A stretch of DNA of 40,566 bases from a virus: the IMG/VR virus record IMGVR_UViG_3300006802_000025, positions 1-40,566 of that record. One strand, written 5' to 3'. The position numbers were made by a program, and so were the translations under genes. Below, one piece after another: positions 1 through 6,662 of this stretch. Below the pieces are notes generated by a model, which searched no databases, had not been told where the DNA came from, and saw nothing but the letters and a program-made list of their open reading frames with translations. The stretch's first letter is position 1. Each line of letters opens with the position of its first letter.

Positions 1-112
1 CTTGTTACAACAGCATCAGATTGAACCATTCTTAATGGCCGTTAAAGATGGTTCATTAACTAAGTTAGCTAAGGCTTTCCTAGAAAACCAATGGAATGAG
101 ACTAAATTGTAA
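1..112 (+). CDS. 3' end of small early protein (duplicate of 40217-40555)
   Basis: This is the last 36 codons and stop of the gene that is complete at 40217-40555. It appears here only because the circular molecule was opened inside that gene. The bases are identical to 40444-40555, so it is not a second gene. The frame starts at base 2 and ends with TAA at 110-112, followed by a strong terminator at 125-160. Confidence 0.9.
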   Translation, partial: LLQQHQIEPFLMAVKDGSLTKLAKAFLENQWNETKL

Positions 113-124
113 TTATTGAACAAA

Positions 125-160
125 AGACTAGGTGCATGAATAGTGCGCCTAGTCTCTTTT
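125..160 (+). terminator. Rho-independent terminator after the first early gene
   Basis: An 11-bp stem (AGACTAGGTGC at 125-135 with GCGCCTAGTCT at 145-155, one T-G wobble) encloses a 9-base loop and is followed by CTTTT. It sits 13 bases after the stop codon of the 40217 gene and probably separates it from the 178-408 gene. Confidence 0.8.
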
Positions 161-177
161 AACGTGAGGCATGACAC

Positions 178-408
178 ATGATTCCAGAAAATAATTTAGA
201 AAATCAAGGCGCACGGAACGTGAAGCGCCCTAAAAATAGCAGTTTCCCCGACTCAAGCGCCAAGCTTCGCCCGCTTGGTATCACGATCACCAGAAAAGAG
301 CATGACCTTATTTTCGATATACTCGCACTACCTACCGATAGCCTAGATTCAATTTTAGAGCGCCAAAATCACCTCATGCAAGCAGTTAGGCTAGTCTTAA
401 ACCACTAG
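178..408 (+). CDS. Hypothetical 76-aa early protein
   Basis: I do not recognise the family. The protein is small and mixed-charge, with a basic, Asn/Ser-rich N-terminal third. The C-terminal half looks helical (motifs ITRKEHDLIF and LDSILERQNHLMQAVRLVL) and could be a small DNA- or protein-binding unit. The ATG follows a GTGAGG-like ribosome site about 9 bases upstream. It lies alone between the terminator at 125-160 and the palindrome at 439-462. No promoter is obvious in front of it, so it may depend on readthrough from the promoter at 40144. Confidence 0.6.
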   Translation: MIPENNLENQGARNVKRPKNSSFPDSSAKLRPLGITITRKEHDLIFDILALPTDSLDSILERQNHLMQAVRLVLNH

Positions 409-438
409 CCTAGCGCCTCGATTCTTAAGCCAGAATAG

Positions 439-462
439 AAAATCTTACACGTGTAAGGTTTT
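439..462. terminator. Palindrome: weak terminator or operator
   Basis: The perfect 14-bp palindrome CTTACACGTGTAAG (444-457) is extended by a T-G pair and AAAA/TTTT arms. As RNA it gives a roughly 10-bp stem with an ACGT tetraloop followed by T-rich sequence, fitting a low-GC terminator for the 178-408 gene. As DNA, the CACGTG core could be a dimeric protein site. Confidence 0.45.
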
Positions 463-464
463 TC

Positions 465-487
465 ATAATATCCGAAGTTGTCACACT
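465..487. repeat. Exact 23-bp direct repeat, copy 1 (copy 2 at 788-810)
   Basis: The 23-mer beginning ATAATATCCGAAG and ending TTGTCACACT occurs at 465-487 and again without mismatch at 788-810, 323 bp downstream in the same orientation. Both copies end in TGTCACAC, which shares the TGTCAC/GTGACA core with the other motifs of this region. Confidence 0.85.
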
Positions 488-682
488 GTCACACTTCAAA
501 ACGCCTAAACACTTCTAGGATTTTATACAACTAGCTTTTTGGACAGTGCGTTATTTTGTACCATTAAAAACTCTTTTATTAAATATTATCCGTGACATAG
601 TGACTAATTCAATTTTAAAGGCTATTTTTAAGCGTTTAACGCCTCACTAACTGCCATTCCTATCCGTGACAAAGTGTTACAT

Positions 683-870
683 GACGCATCTCACCCGTGA
701 CAGCATCCCCGAACCTTAACAAAATTCAGTGCCATTTTGACACCACCAGTGCCACTTTGACACCATTAACGCACAATCCAAGATCAAATAATATCCGAAG
801 TTGTCACACTTAGCCGAATTTTGTACCACTTTGTCACGGATCGACGCACCTCACCCGTGACAAAAATCCC
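683..870. repeat. Paired CTCACCCGTGACA motifs and related TCCGTGACA elements
   Basis: The segments at 683-710 and 843-870 share GACGCAxCTCACCCGTGACA and a nearby ATCCC/ATCCCC. Related TATCCGTGACAxAGTG elements occur at 587-604 and 659-675, and an inverted CACTTTGTCACGGA copy lies at 827-840. The shared GTGACA core in both orientations suggests recognition by a dimeric or multimeric protein. Confidence 0.65.
727..765. repeat. Tandem GTGCCA-TTTGACACCA repeats (third copy at 1121-1145)
   Basis: Two 19-bp units, CAGTGCCATTTTGACACCA at 727-745 and the same with one change at 747-765, are spaced exactly 20 bp apart. A third copy lies at 1121-1138, and copies 2 and 3 continue identically into TTAACGC. 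Degenerate copies lie at 1088-1105 and, inverted, near 1068-1085. Each contains TTGACA, but I find no well-spaced -10 element, so they look more like protein-binding iterons than promoters. Confidence 0.75.
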
Positions 871-1213
871 TGTAAGAATGCATCGCGCATCAAGCACTTA
901 ACGCACCTAACATTCCCATAACATTTATTTAGTATTTTATTTCTTACATCTGAAAAGAGAAAAAATGACGCTATTTCTATCGAATAATTCGATACTAGAA
1001 CCTATATCATTATATACAAAAATTTTTTTGTTCCGAAAAAAGAACGGTTCATAATGGCACCGATTCGAGGTCAAAGTGACACCAGTTAGTGCCAAAATGC
1101 TACCATGTAAACTCTGGAATAGTGCCATTTTGACACCATTAACGCTTGCGAGTCATTAAATAAAATCAATAACTTAGAAACTTGGCACGCTTCCTGAATT
1201 GAGATTTTCAAAA

Positions 1214-1242
1214 TTTTCAAACTATTCACGAATAGCTAATAT
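1214..1242 (+). promoter_or_regulatory. Candidate sigma-70 promoter for the early operon
   Basis: TTTTCA (1214-1219), a 17-bp spacer and TAATAT (1237-1242) stand about 35 bp before the first gene of the plus-strand operon. Each box matches the sigma-70 consensus at four of six positions. The palindrome TAACTAGTTA (1246-1255) overlaps the expected start of transcription and could be an operator. Confidence 0.4.
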
Positions 1243-1278
1243 ATTTAACTAGTTAGATATCTACAACAAGGATTTACT

Positions 1279-1605
1279 ATGACTAAGCTATGTAAAAAGA
1301 AGAAGGGTAAGAAGCTTAAAGCTATAAAGCTAACTAAGGTATCTACCCACGAGCACAATTTACTACACCTATTGTTTATCTGCCAGTATAAAGGTGTTTT
1401 AGAGTCGTTTGTCACTAACCTAGAATCTCTGCACGGTGGATTAGATTTCGCTGATTTACTCATGGAGCAGGAGAATTTGACTATTTTCTCTGCATTTCCA
1501 TGGGCGCAATCTGGCGAAGGTGATAGATGGAAGAGTATTAAAAACGAGATTGAAGTATCCCTTCAATACCCAACATTTACGGAGCGATCAAATGTCGAAG
1601 ATTAA
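1279..1605 (+). CDS. Hypothetical 108-aa early protein, basic N-terminus
   Basis: I do not recognise the family. The first 20 residues are very lysine-rich (KKKKGKKLK), consistent with nucleic-acid binding. The rest alternates hydrophobic and acidic residues with no membrane span. An AAGGA ribosome site lies 7 bases before the ATG. It is the first gene after the repeat-rich region and overlaps the next gene by 14 bases, which indicates translational coupling. Being first in the operon fits an early host-takeover or regulatory role, but nothing specific supports this. Confidence 0.65.
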   Translation: MTKLCKKKKGKKLKAIKLTKVSTHEHNLLHLLFICQYKGVLESFVTNLESLHGGLDFADLLMEQENLTIFSAFPWAQSGEGDRWKSIKNEIEVSLQYPTFTERSNVED

Positions 1606-2107
1606 AGAAAGCGAGCTTAAGGCGGGGATGATTATTCATCACACTGACCCTACGGTTAACAGATGCGTTATTCTACTGGAAAGATTCAAACAGAACGACG
1701 TTTATTACTTCAGATGCATGAACCTTCTTGACCATTCAGGAGTCGAGGCAGATAGGGCAGATTTTCACTTACCTGTTTCTGCGATTGTTAAATCTAGTGA
1801 ACTTATCACAATTACTCAACTGGCGAGTTTAATGTACCAGTACCACGTTTCAAGTCACCTAGACCTTGCTAAGAAGGCGTGTGATAAGGCAGATGCTCCA
1901 CGATTCAGGTACTCAGATGTTGCGACTTTGAAGAAAGATTTCATGCGTTGGCCGCCAGAGGACATTATTGACGGCTGGCTTACAAAGTACTTTAACACTG
2001 AGGATAAGGGTGACGTATTAATTCCACTGGCACTTGATGCTTTGATTGGTAAGAATGAGGACAGGTTTTACCAGATGTTATTTGAATGTCAAAAACCACT
2101 GAGGTAA
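1592..2107 (+). CDS. Hypothetical 171-aa protein
   Basis: The frame is open from 1520, but the start at 1592 is preferred because it has a GGAG ribosome site 6 bases upstream and a typical MSKIKESEL N-terminus. Residues 1-70 look like a small beta-rich domain (KAGMIIHH, CVILLERF, VYYFRCMNLL). The C-terminal half is helical and acidic. No family is recognised and no membrane segment is seen. It lies between the early 108-aa gene and a small membrane protein. Confidence 0.7.
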   Translation: MSKIKESELKAGMIIHHTDPTVNRCVILLERFKQNDVYYFRCMNLLDHSGVEADRADFHLPVSAIVKSSELITITQLASLMYQYHVSSHLDLAKKACDKADAPRFRYSDVATLKKDFMRWPPEDIIDGWLTKYFNTEDKGDVLIPLALDALIGKNEDRFYQMLFECQKPLR

Positions 2108-2110
2108 TGC

Positions 2111-2383
2111 ATGAAGGCGCTTAACGAATCACCACAATTCTCGGAATACATGGGCCAATTAAATAGGCAGGTGGGTACTAGGAAAAGAAGTATGGTTATG
2201 AAAACTTCTGACAGGTTTTTGGTTAAGTTTGCATTGGTTTCACTGGCGGTACTGCTGGTGAAACTGGGTGCCGAATACACGTTTCAAGAATTTAAATACT
2301 ATTATCTCTGCAATTTCGCAGAGAAAAACTCAACAGGAGAGAATTTATGTCAGCATCAACAATTGAAGTATCGTACAAAGTAG
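2111..2383 (+). CDS. Small single-span membrane protein (90 aa)
   Basis: One clear transmembrane helix (FLVKFALVSLAVLLVKLGA, about residues 36-54) follows a basic N-terminal region containing RKR, which suggests an N-in topology. A GAGG ribosome site lies 6 bases before the ATG. The last 12 codons overlap the start of the ubiquitin-like gene at 2347 in another frame, so the two are probably translationally coupled. Function is unknown; inner-membrane location is inferred from the span. Confidence 0.65.
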   Translation: MKALNESPQFSEYMGQLNRQVGTRKRSMVMKTSDRFLVKFALVSLAVLLVKLGAEYTFQEFKYYYLCNFAEKNSTGENLCQHQQLKYRTK

Positions 2384-2562
2384 TGGGTGGGAAACTTAAG
2401 ACTATTGAACTAGCACAAGGGGCTAAGGTTAGCGACCTTGTTAAAGCGGCCGGATTAGAAGGGAACTACGCAGCGACTATTGGTTCAAATCCTGCTGAGA
2501 TGTCTGATACACTAGCGGAAGGTCACACTGTATTCTTGTCGCTTCAAGTAAAAGGCGCTTAA
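2347..2562 (+). CDS. Ubiquitin-like beta-grasp modifier (ThiS/MoaD/Ubl type)
   Basis: The 71-aa protein has the length and pattern of a beta-grasp fold. A beta hairpin (TIEVSYKVVGGK, LKTIELAQG) is followed by a helix (KVSDLVKAAGLE), a strand (YAATIG) and the final L-x-E-G-H-T-V-F-L-SLQV strand typical of ThiS/MoaD and Ubl proteins. The tail ends K-G-A instead of the usual Gly-Gly, so a peptidase may have to remove the last Ala before activation. A strong GGAGAG ribosome site lies 6 bases upstream. E2, E1 and JAB genes lie downstream on the same strand, making this the likely conjugated modifier. Assignment is by pattern and context, not by database search. Confidence 0.7.
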   Translation: MSASTIEVSYKVVGGKLKTIELAQGAKVSDLVKAAGLEGNYAATIGSNPAEMSDTLAEGHTVFLSLQVKGA

Positions 2563-2593
2563 TCGAAAGTCAGAATTGTAACGGGTTCACACT

Positions 2594-2613
2594 GGGTGCT
2601 CTTAGGAGTGCCC
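2594..2613 (+). terminator. Hairpin after the Ubl gene (attenuator-like)
   Basis: GGGTGCTC and GAGTGCCC (8 bp, two G-T wobbles) enclose a TTAG loop and are followed by TTTGTG. Outer CACA/TGTG segments can extend it. It lies 31 bases after the Ubl stop. The T-run is short, so partial termination or RNA stabilisation is more likely than full termination. Confidence 0.4.
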
Positions 2614-2635
2614 TTTGTGCGTTGAGAGGTGCAAA

Positions 2636-2907
2636 ATGTCTAAAACTAAACAAGAGATATGGGAAAAAAAGCAGATAAATATTTCCCTAAGGAATATTCG
2701 CCAAACAGTCCAGAATATACTTTATTTGTTCGTGGATTTACACAAGCTAGATTTCTAGCTGAAGAAGAAATGTATGACTTAGAAAAAGCTACCAAAATAT
2801 CAAGAGACGCACTTCTTCAAGCATATCTTGATAGTAGAAAACTATTGAGGTCTTTAAGGAAGCAATTGAAGGATGAGAGATGTCTAAAAAGAAACAAGAG
2901 CCAGTAA
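2636..2907 (+). CDS. Hypothetical protein, probably made by -1 frameshifting (90 aa)
   Basis: The well-initiated ATG at 2636 (GAGAGG ribosome site about 6 bases upstream) opens a frame that ends at 2758 after 40 residues. At codons 11-12 it contains the heptamer A-AAA-AAG (2665-2671). A -1 shift there enters the frame that stays open to 2907, giving a 90-aa protein: 12 residues (MSKTKQEIWEKK) joined to 78 residues starting ADKYFPKEY. The only other start for the long frame is ATG 2659, giving 82 aa, but its purine-rich site is just 2 bases away. The product is charged and helical, of unknown function. A missing A in the seven-A run would look the same. Confidence 0.55.
2665..2698 (+). promoter_or_regulatory. 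-1 ribosomal frameshift signal: A-AAA-AAG plus hairpin
   Basis: The slippery heptamer A AAA AAG (2665-2671) is in the correct phase for the ATG at 2636. Six bases downstream, AATATTTCC (2678-2686) pairs with GGAATATT (2691-2698) around a CTAA loop with one bulged T. The spacing matches known -1 stimulatory structures, and the heptamer is the one used in E. coli dnaX. The stem is AU-rich and therefore weak. Confidence 0.5.
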
Positions 2908-3086
2908 TATTCTCGCAGTACCAATGCAGAATGATGCTCTGGATGCACCAGAACCATGTGCCTTGGCGCGATATGGTAGGACAGTATGGGCTTAATAAGT
3001 TCCAAGTGCTGAGGTTCTTGAGGTTATTGAAAGAGGGTAAATTGCCACGTATGCGTAAGCGTGTGGCCTATAAAACTGAGGAGTAA
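2880..3086 (+). CDS. Hypothetical 68-aa basic protein, possible HTH
   Basis: The segment PWRDMVGQYGLNKFQVLRFLRLLKEG reads as two helices around a turn, like a small helix-turn-helix. The C-terminus is strongly basic (RMRKRVAYK). Together these make DNA binding plausible but unproven. Its start overlaps the end of the preceding gene by 28 bases, and an AAGGA site lies upstream within that gene. The next gene begins 2 bases after its stop, so translation is likely coupled. Confidence 0.55.
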   Translation: MSKKKQEPVIFSQYQCRMMLWMHQNHVPWRDMVGQYGLNKFQVLRFLRLLKEGKLPRMRKRVAYKTEE

Positions 3087-3088
3087 AT

Positions 3089-3298
3089 ATGACTATCTGG
3101 CTGATTATTATGATTAAATGTGTTCAGATGCCGGCAGATAAACCGCCGTATCAAGTGTCGTGTTACACGACGACTGCCTCTAGGGGAGATTTCAAGACTA
3201 AGAAGAAATGTGAAGAGGGCATGAAAGAATTGCTCAAAGACGATGTTATTCCTCTGGATGCGAAGTGCGTATCTGCCAAGGTTTGGAGGGACAAATGA
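3089..3298 (+). CDS. Hypothetical 69-aa protein with hydrophobic N-terminus
   Basis: The first residues (TIWLIIMIKC) are hydrophobic but short for a membrane anchor; they could be a signal or the core of a small fold. The remainder has four further cysteines and a lysine-rich middle (KTKKKCEEGMKELLKDD). The cysteines suggest either export with disulfides or metal binding, but I cannot decide which. A GAGGAG ribosome site overlaps the end of the previous gene. Its stop overlaps the next start as ATGA. Confidence 0.55.
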   Translation: MTIWLIIMIKCVQMPADKPPYQVSCYTTTASRGDFKTKKKCEEGMKELLKDDVIPLDAKCVSAKVWRDK

Positions 3299-3387
3299 GA
3301 ATCAATTGGTTAAACATGTTAGTATGGGTTTTCATACTATGTTTCTGCACTGCATTCTGGGCATTTGTACTTAGTTTAATTTTCTAA
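3295..3387 (+). CDS. 30-aa single-span membrane peptide
   Basis: A short frame begins at ATG 3295, overlapping the preceding stop as ATGA, with a GGAGGG ribosome site 4-5 bases upstream. It ends at TAA 3385-3387. After MRINWLN nearly the whole peptide is hydrophobic (LVWVFILCFCTAFWAFVLSLIF), enough for one transmembrane helix. Perfect operon spacing and the strong ribosome site argue that it is translated. Its role is unknown; it could act on the host membrane. Confidence 0.55.
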   Translation: MRINWLNMLVWVFILCFCTAFWAFVLSLIF

Positions 3388-3400
3388 TTTAGAGGGTTAC

Positions 3401-3835
3401 ATGGAAGAAGATAAAAAACCTGAGTTCTACGAGGGAGTAGAGGTAAAAAAATTCAAGGCTTTTGGTGAGCCTTTGACTATTAAAACCTGCAAGCAAGGCA
3501 GAAAAGTAAACCTAGAAATGCTTGTTAAGGGCGACAAGCTAAATAAGATCGGCAGGCATCACACTAAGGGCTTTGGTGAGGGAGTTCGTAAGAGGCATAG
3601 AGGTGAAGACCCAATGAAGCTTAGGCTCACGGCGTACAATATTATTAAGCACCCGAAAGCTAGCCCTAAACAGATTGAAGTCGCTAAGATTTTTCTGGAA
3701 TTGTATGGGCACCACGATGCAGAGAATATCCGAGAAAATATTGAAAAGTTAAGAGAAGCGAGAAAACTAGCTAAGTATTTTGATATGTGTAGCTTATTGA
3801 CAGCTATTGCTAAAACACTGGGGAAGTATAAATGA
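3401..3835 (+). CDS. Hypothetical 144-aa protein coupled to the E2 gene
   Basis: No family is recognised. It is basic, with a Lys/His/Arg-rich central stretch (GRHHTKGFGEGVRKRHRGED) and a helical C-terminal half (ASPKQIEVAKIFLELYG, EKLREARKLAKYF). That pattern is compatible with a nucleic-acid-binding or adaptor protein. The stop overlaps the E2 start (ATGA at 3832), so the two proteins are probably made in fixed ratio. It may belong functionally to the conjugation cassette, for example as target or adaptor, but this is inference from position only. Confidence 0.65.
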   Translation: MEEDKKPEFYEGVEVKKFKAFGEPLTIKTCKQGRKVNLEMLVKGDKLNKIGRHHTKGFGEGVRKRHRGEDPMKLRLTAYNIIKHPKASPKQIEVAKIFLELYGHHDAENIRENIEKLREARKLAKYFDMCSLLTAIAKTLGKYK

Positions 3836-5949
3836 GCGACGAGTCAATATTGTCTCAACAACTAACAGGAAGACAACTTCGTGGGCGCAGTGCCACTTAT
3901 GTGGTGTTAGATGAAGCGGCTAATCCTGCCATAAATCTGGAAGCTGGGGCATTGAATCTTAGAGATCATCAGAGAGATGCCATGGACTATATAAACGAAA
4001 GCCCTGTCAGAAGATTCTGGGCTATTCCTAATGATGACGACCGACCATGGCAAGTCGAGTACCTAGGTGAGATTCAGCCTAGGGAATTAAAACCAAAAAA
4101 GAAAAAACGAGTGGTCAATGACCCGAATATTAACCAAGGAGATACTATGAGCGATCAAGCTGCAGAGGCAAGCCCGTTTGACAGCGTGCCATTTGCACCG
4201 AATGAAGTGTTAACTGCGCCACCAACATTGCAGGAATTAACCTTAACTCTGGGGGATTTCAAAGACCCCGCCAGACACGTGATTCTACTTAACGATCTAA
4301 TGGAGAAAAGATTCATCTCTCCAAAGGCCAAGGAAAATGACAATAGTTTCCTGACCGAACAAACCCAGTGCCTTGAAGTCATTCTTCAACTGGCAGGTGA
4401 TGTTGAGCACTCTGATTCAATTATGTTGCACCAATTCATTCAACCAATTTCTAGGTCTAATACCAGAAGACTCGTATCTACAACTGCTGCCATGAACATT
4501 GTCTTCCATAATCACAAAGTGGAGATTGAAAAAGCCAAGATTGAAGCAGAAAGATTAGAGCGACTTAAGAATTTCGATAAGGTGCTGAAGGAAAAAATGA
4601 TGGTGGTTCCCGCTTCACTTCCTAAGATTGCTAAGTCTTCCGCACTTATGCGTCAACTCGACAACTATCAGGTAAACCTTGAGAACAACACGTACCAGAT
4701 TGAGGATTTAAACGCTCAAATTTTTAGTCTAAGAACCGAGAACACTGGTTATATTAAACAAATTCGAGAGATTAGGGCTTACCTCAAAAATATACATGGG
4801 GGCGCTGAAGACCTAGATGAGTTAAGCGAGTTCCTTGCCTTTACTCAACGAGCGGACGGTGTGAAGTTTCCATTCAAATTTATCGGGATCATTCCTCAAA
4901 GAAACAATAGCGAGAAAATCAGATTCCTATTCTCAAAAGATGATTTTACTCTGCGCGACAAGGACACTGAGATTGATTGGCTAATTCCTAAACTGAACGT
5001 CATTATTGATCTAACCAAGAGCTACGATACAGGGCTTTGGAGCTATGGGATAATGGCACCGACCTCTTATGTTCTTGGCAATAACTTAGGCGTTATTTTC
5101 CCATACAACAGCAGTGATGACTCCAGAAATGGTAACTCTATTATCCACCCGCACATTAAAGAGGAAGGGCATATCTGCCTAGGTAACGCCGCCGAAATGC
5201 TTCAAGGTATGGCGACGGATATTAGTAAGATTGAGGACTCATTGCTCGTTATCAATACACTGATGAACAACTACAATCCATCATCTCCGTACCAAGGTAT
5301 CGTTAACTACTACCAGTATTCTGCGAAGTATCTAAGAAACATTGCGTTGAATAATCGAATGGGGCAGGACTCTTTCACTAAGAACCTATCGAATAAAGTT
5401 TTCAAGGGAGAGATCACTTTCAAGGAATTATTCGCCGAGTTTTGCGATAAGAATATGCAGATTGTGCGCCATAGATTAATGACTATGCATCTAGCTAACG
5501 GTTACACTCTTGAAAATTGGGGAGATGCTGGATGGACTATTGATACTTTCAAAAGTTTATTAGACTCAACATCAGAAAGTTACTCTTGGAGTACTTCACT
5601 TAAACAGTACCGACCATTCAGTAACTCAGACGATCAGTATAATTTCATTAATAACTCTAAGTACTTCATGAATCCAAGGAAATATGGGTATCATTTCGGC
5701 AATTTCTACGAGTTGTATTATATTAACTCTAGATCTCCAGAAGCTAACTACTATGTGCAGAATGATATCATCGAGGCGCTTGAGATATATAACGAGATTG
5801 TTAAGGCTGATATTCTTAAAGTCGTCGAAATTAAAATCAAGAACCTAGAGAATTGTTTTACTAATAACTACGATGTTCCTTTCAGCACTAACCTAGATTT
5901 AGGTTCGATGAGCTTTAAGAAATGGTTCACAGAAATAAGGAAAAAATAA
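3832..5949 (+). CDS. E2-like ubiquitin-conjugating enzyme, large (705 aa)
   Basis: The central segment carries the hallmark of prokaryotic E2/UBC domains. H439-P-H441 is followed after seven residues by C449-L-G, then helical sequence leading to N-Y-N-P-S-S-P-Y. Cys449 would carry the Ubl thioester. Sequence before it (VIIDL, GVIFPYN) fits the E2 beta-sheet. Residues about 230-320 are coiled-coil-like and may hold dimers or partners. The C-terminal 230 residues are unrecognised. A second start at 4147 has its own AAGGAG site and would give a 600-aa form. The stop overlaps the E1 start (TAATG). At 705 aa it is several times the size of a bare E2 domain (about 150 aa). Confidence 0.75.
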   Translation: MSDESILSQQLTGRQLRGRSATYVVLDEAANPAINLEAGALNLRDHQRDAMDYINESPVRRFWAIPNDDDRPWQVEYLGEIQPRELKPKKKKRVVNDPNINQGDTMSDQAAEASPFDSVPFAPNEVLTAPPTLQELTLTLGDFKDPARHVILLNDLMEKRFISPKAKENDNSFLTEQTQCLEVILQLAGDVEHSDSIMLHQFIQPISRSNTRRLVSTTAAMNIVFHNHKVEIEKAKIEAERLERLKNFDKVLKEKMMVVPASLPKIAKSSALMRQLDNYQVNLENNTYQIEDLNAQIFSLRTENTGYIKQIREIRAYLKNIHGGAEDLDELSEFLAFTQRADGVKFPFKFIGIIPQRNNSEKIRFLFSKDDFTLRDKDTEIDWLIPKLNVIIDLTKSYDTGLWSYGIMAPTSYVLGNNLGVIFPYNSSDDSRNGNSIIHPHIKEEGHICLGNAAEMLQGMATDISKIEDSLLVINTLMNNYNPSSPYQGIVNYYQYSAKYLRNIALNNRMGQDSFTKNLSNKVFKGEITFKELFAEFCDKNMQIVRHRLMTMHLANGYTLENWGDAGWTIDTFKSLLDSTSESYSWSTSLKQYRPFSNSDDQYNFINNSKYFMNPRKYGYHFGNFYELYYINSRSPEANYYVQNDIIEALEIYNEIVKADILKVVEIKIKNLENCFTNNYDVPFSTNLDLGSMSFKKWFTEIRKK

Positions 5950-6662
5950 TGGAAGCTAAAAAACTACAAGAGACAAGTTTATATTCACGTTTTCACGATG
6001 TTATTAACAGCAAGCACACTGACCAGAGAGTCGTGATCTTTGGGTGTGGAAGCATTGGGTCATACACTGCACTGGCGTTATTCAAGATGGGCTTCAGGAA
6101 TCTGACGTTTATTGATTACGATATTGTCGAGGCAGAGAACATTGGAACTCAGTTATTTTACGAGAGTGACATTGGTGAGTTCAAGCACCACGCACTGCCC
6201 GAGAACCTAGAGCTAATGTCGAATGAATCACAGCTTGGCTTTATTAGCATGGAACACAAGTTCGAGTACGACATGGCAAAAGATTTCATGGCGCTCAACG
6301 AGATATGCCAAGGTGCAATTATCGTTTGTGCAATTGACAGCATGAAGGCCAGAGAATGGCTGTTCAAACTGGCACCGAGCATGGGTGCGCTTCGATTCAT
6401 TGATGGGCGCATGGCGATAGAGTTCCTCGATGTTTACTCGGTGAATCCTAATGTTCCAGAAAGCGCTGAAAAGTACAGGAAAACATTGTTCTCGGACGAT
6501 GATGCAGTCCCTATGCCGTGTACCAATAAGTCAATCGGTTATACTGCCATGATTTCTGGCGGTGTAATTGGCAAGATGGTCAAGGACGTGGTGACAGGCA
6601 AGGCAGAGAATTACCAGAACTTTAAATTCGATATCAACCTTTTAGGTGGGGAGTGTATGTAA
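5949..6662 (+). CDS. E1-like ThiF/MoeB-family adenylating enzyme (237 aa)
   Basis: The N-terminus has the Rossmann nucleotide loop GCGSIGSY after strand VVIFG. It is followed by the ThiF signature F-I-D-Y-D-x-V-E-x-x-N-x-x-x-Q and a later hydrophobic strand and Asp (IIVCAIDS). This family adenylates the C-terminus of a beta-grasp modifier and passes it to a cysteine. Cys191, in PMPCTNKSIGYTA, lies where catalytic cysteines of compact E1 proteins are often found. The start is the ATG overlapping the E2 stop, with AAGGA 7 bases upstream. The protein is about the length of a bare ThiF domain, with no second inactive adenylation domain. It lies directly between the E2 and JAB genes. Confidence 0.85.
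   Translation: MEAKKLQETSLYSRFHDVINSKHTDQRVVIFGCGSIGSYTALALFKMGFRNLTFIDYDIVEAENIGTQLFYESDIGEFKHHALPENLELMSNESQLGFISMEHKFEYDMAKDFMALNEICQGAIIVCAIDSMKAREWLFKLAPSMGALRFIDGRMAIEFLDVYSVNPNVPESAEKYRKTLFSDDDAVPMPCTNKSIGYTAMISGGVIGKMVKDVVTGKAENYQNFKFDINLLGGECM

Larger units (their letters stand above)
409..1278. other. 870-bp noncoding repeat-rich region (candidate origin/early control region)
   Basis: No convincing gene lies here; the short open frames are unsupported. The stretch holds several families of short dispersed repeats: GTGCCAxTTTGACACCA, TATCCGTGACA, CTCACCCGTGACA and an exact 23-mer. Copies are partly inverted and two are spaced 20 bp apart. AT-rich patches separate them. It lies between the first early genes and the main early operon. 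By analogy with iteron origins and clustered operators, it may be the replication origin, a regulator-binding region, or both. This role is inference. Confidence 0.55.

Noticed and set aside
1182-1197. TTGGCACG element resembling the -24 box of sigma-54 promoters
   Set aside because: The -12 element is GA instead of GC at the required spacing, so it is not a credible sigma-54 promoter.
4155-4382. Minus-strand open frame opposite the E2 gene
   Set aside because: No ribosome site or family pattern; it is antisense to a well-supported coding sequence.
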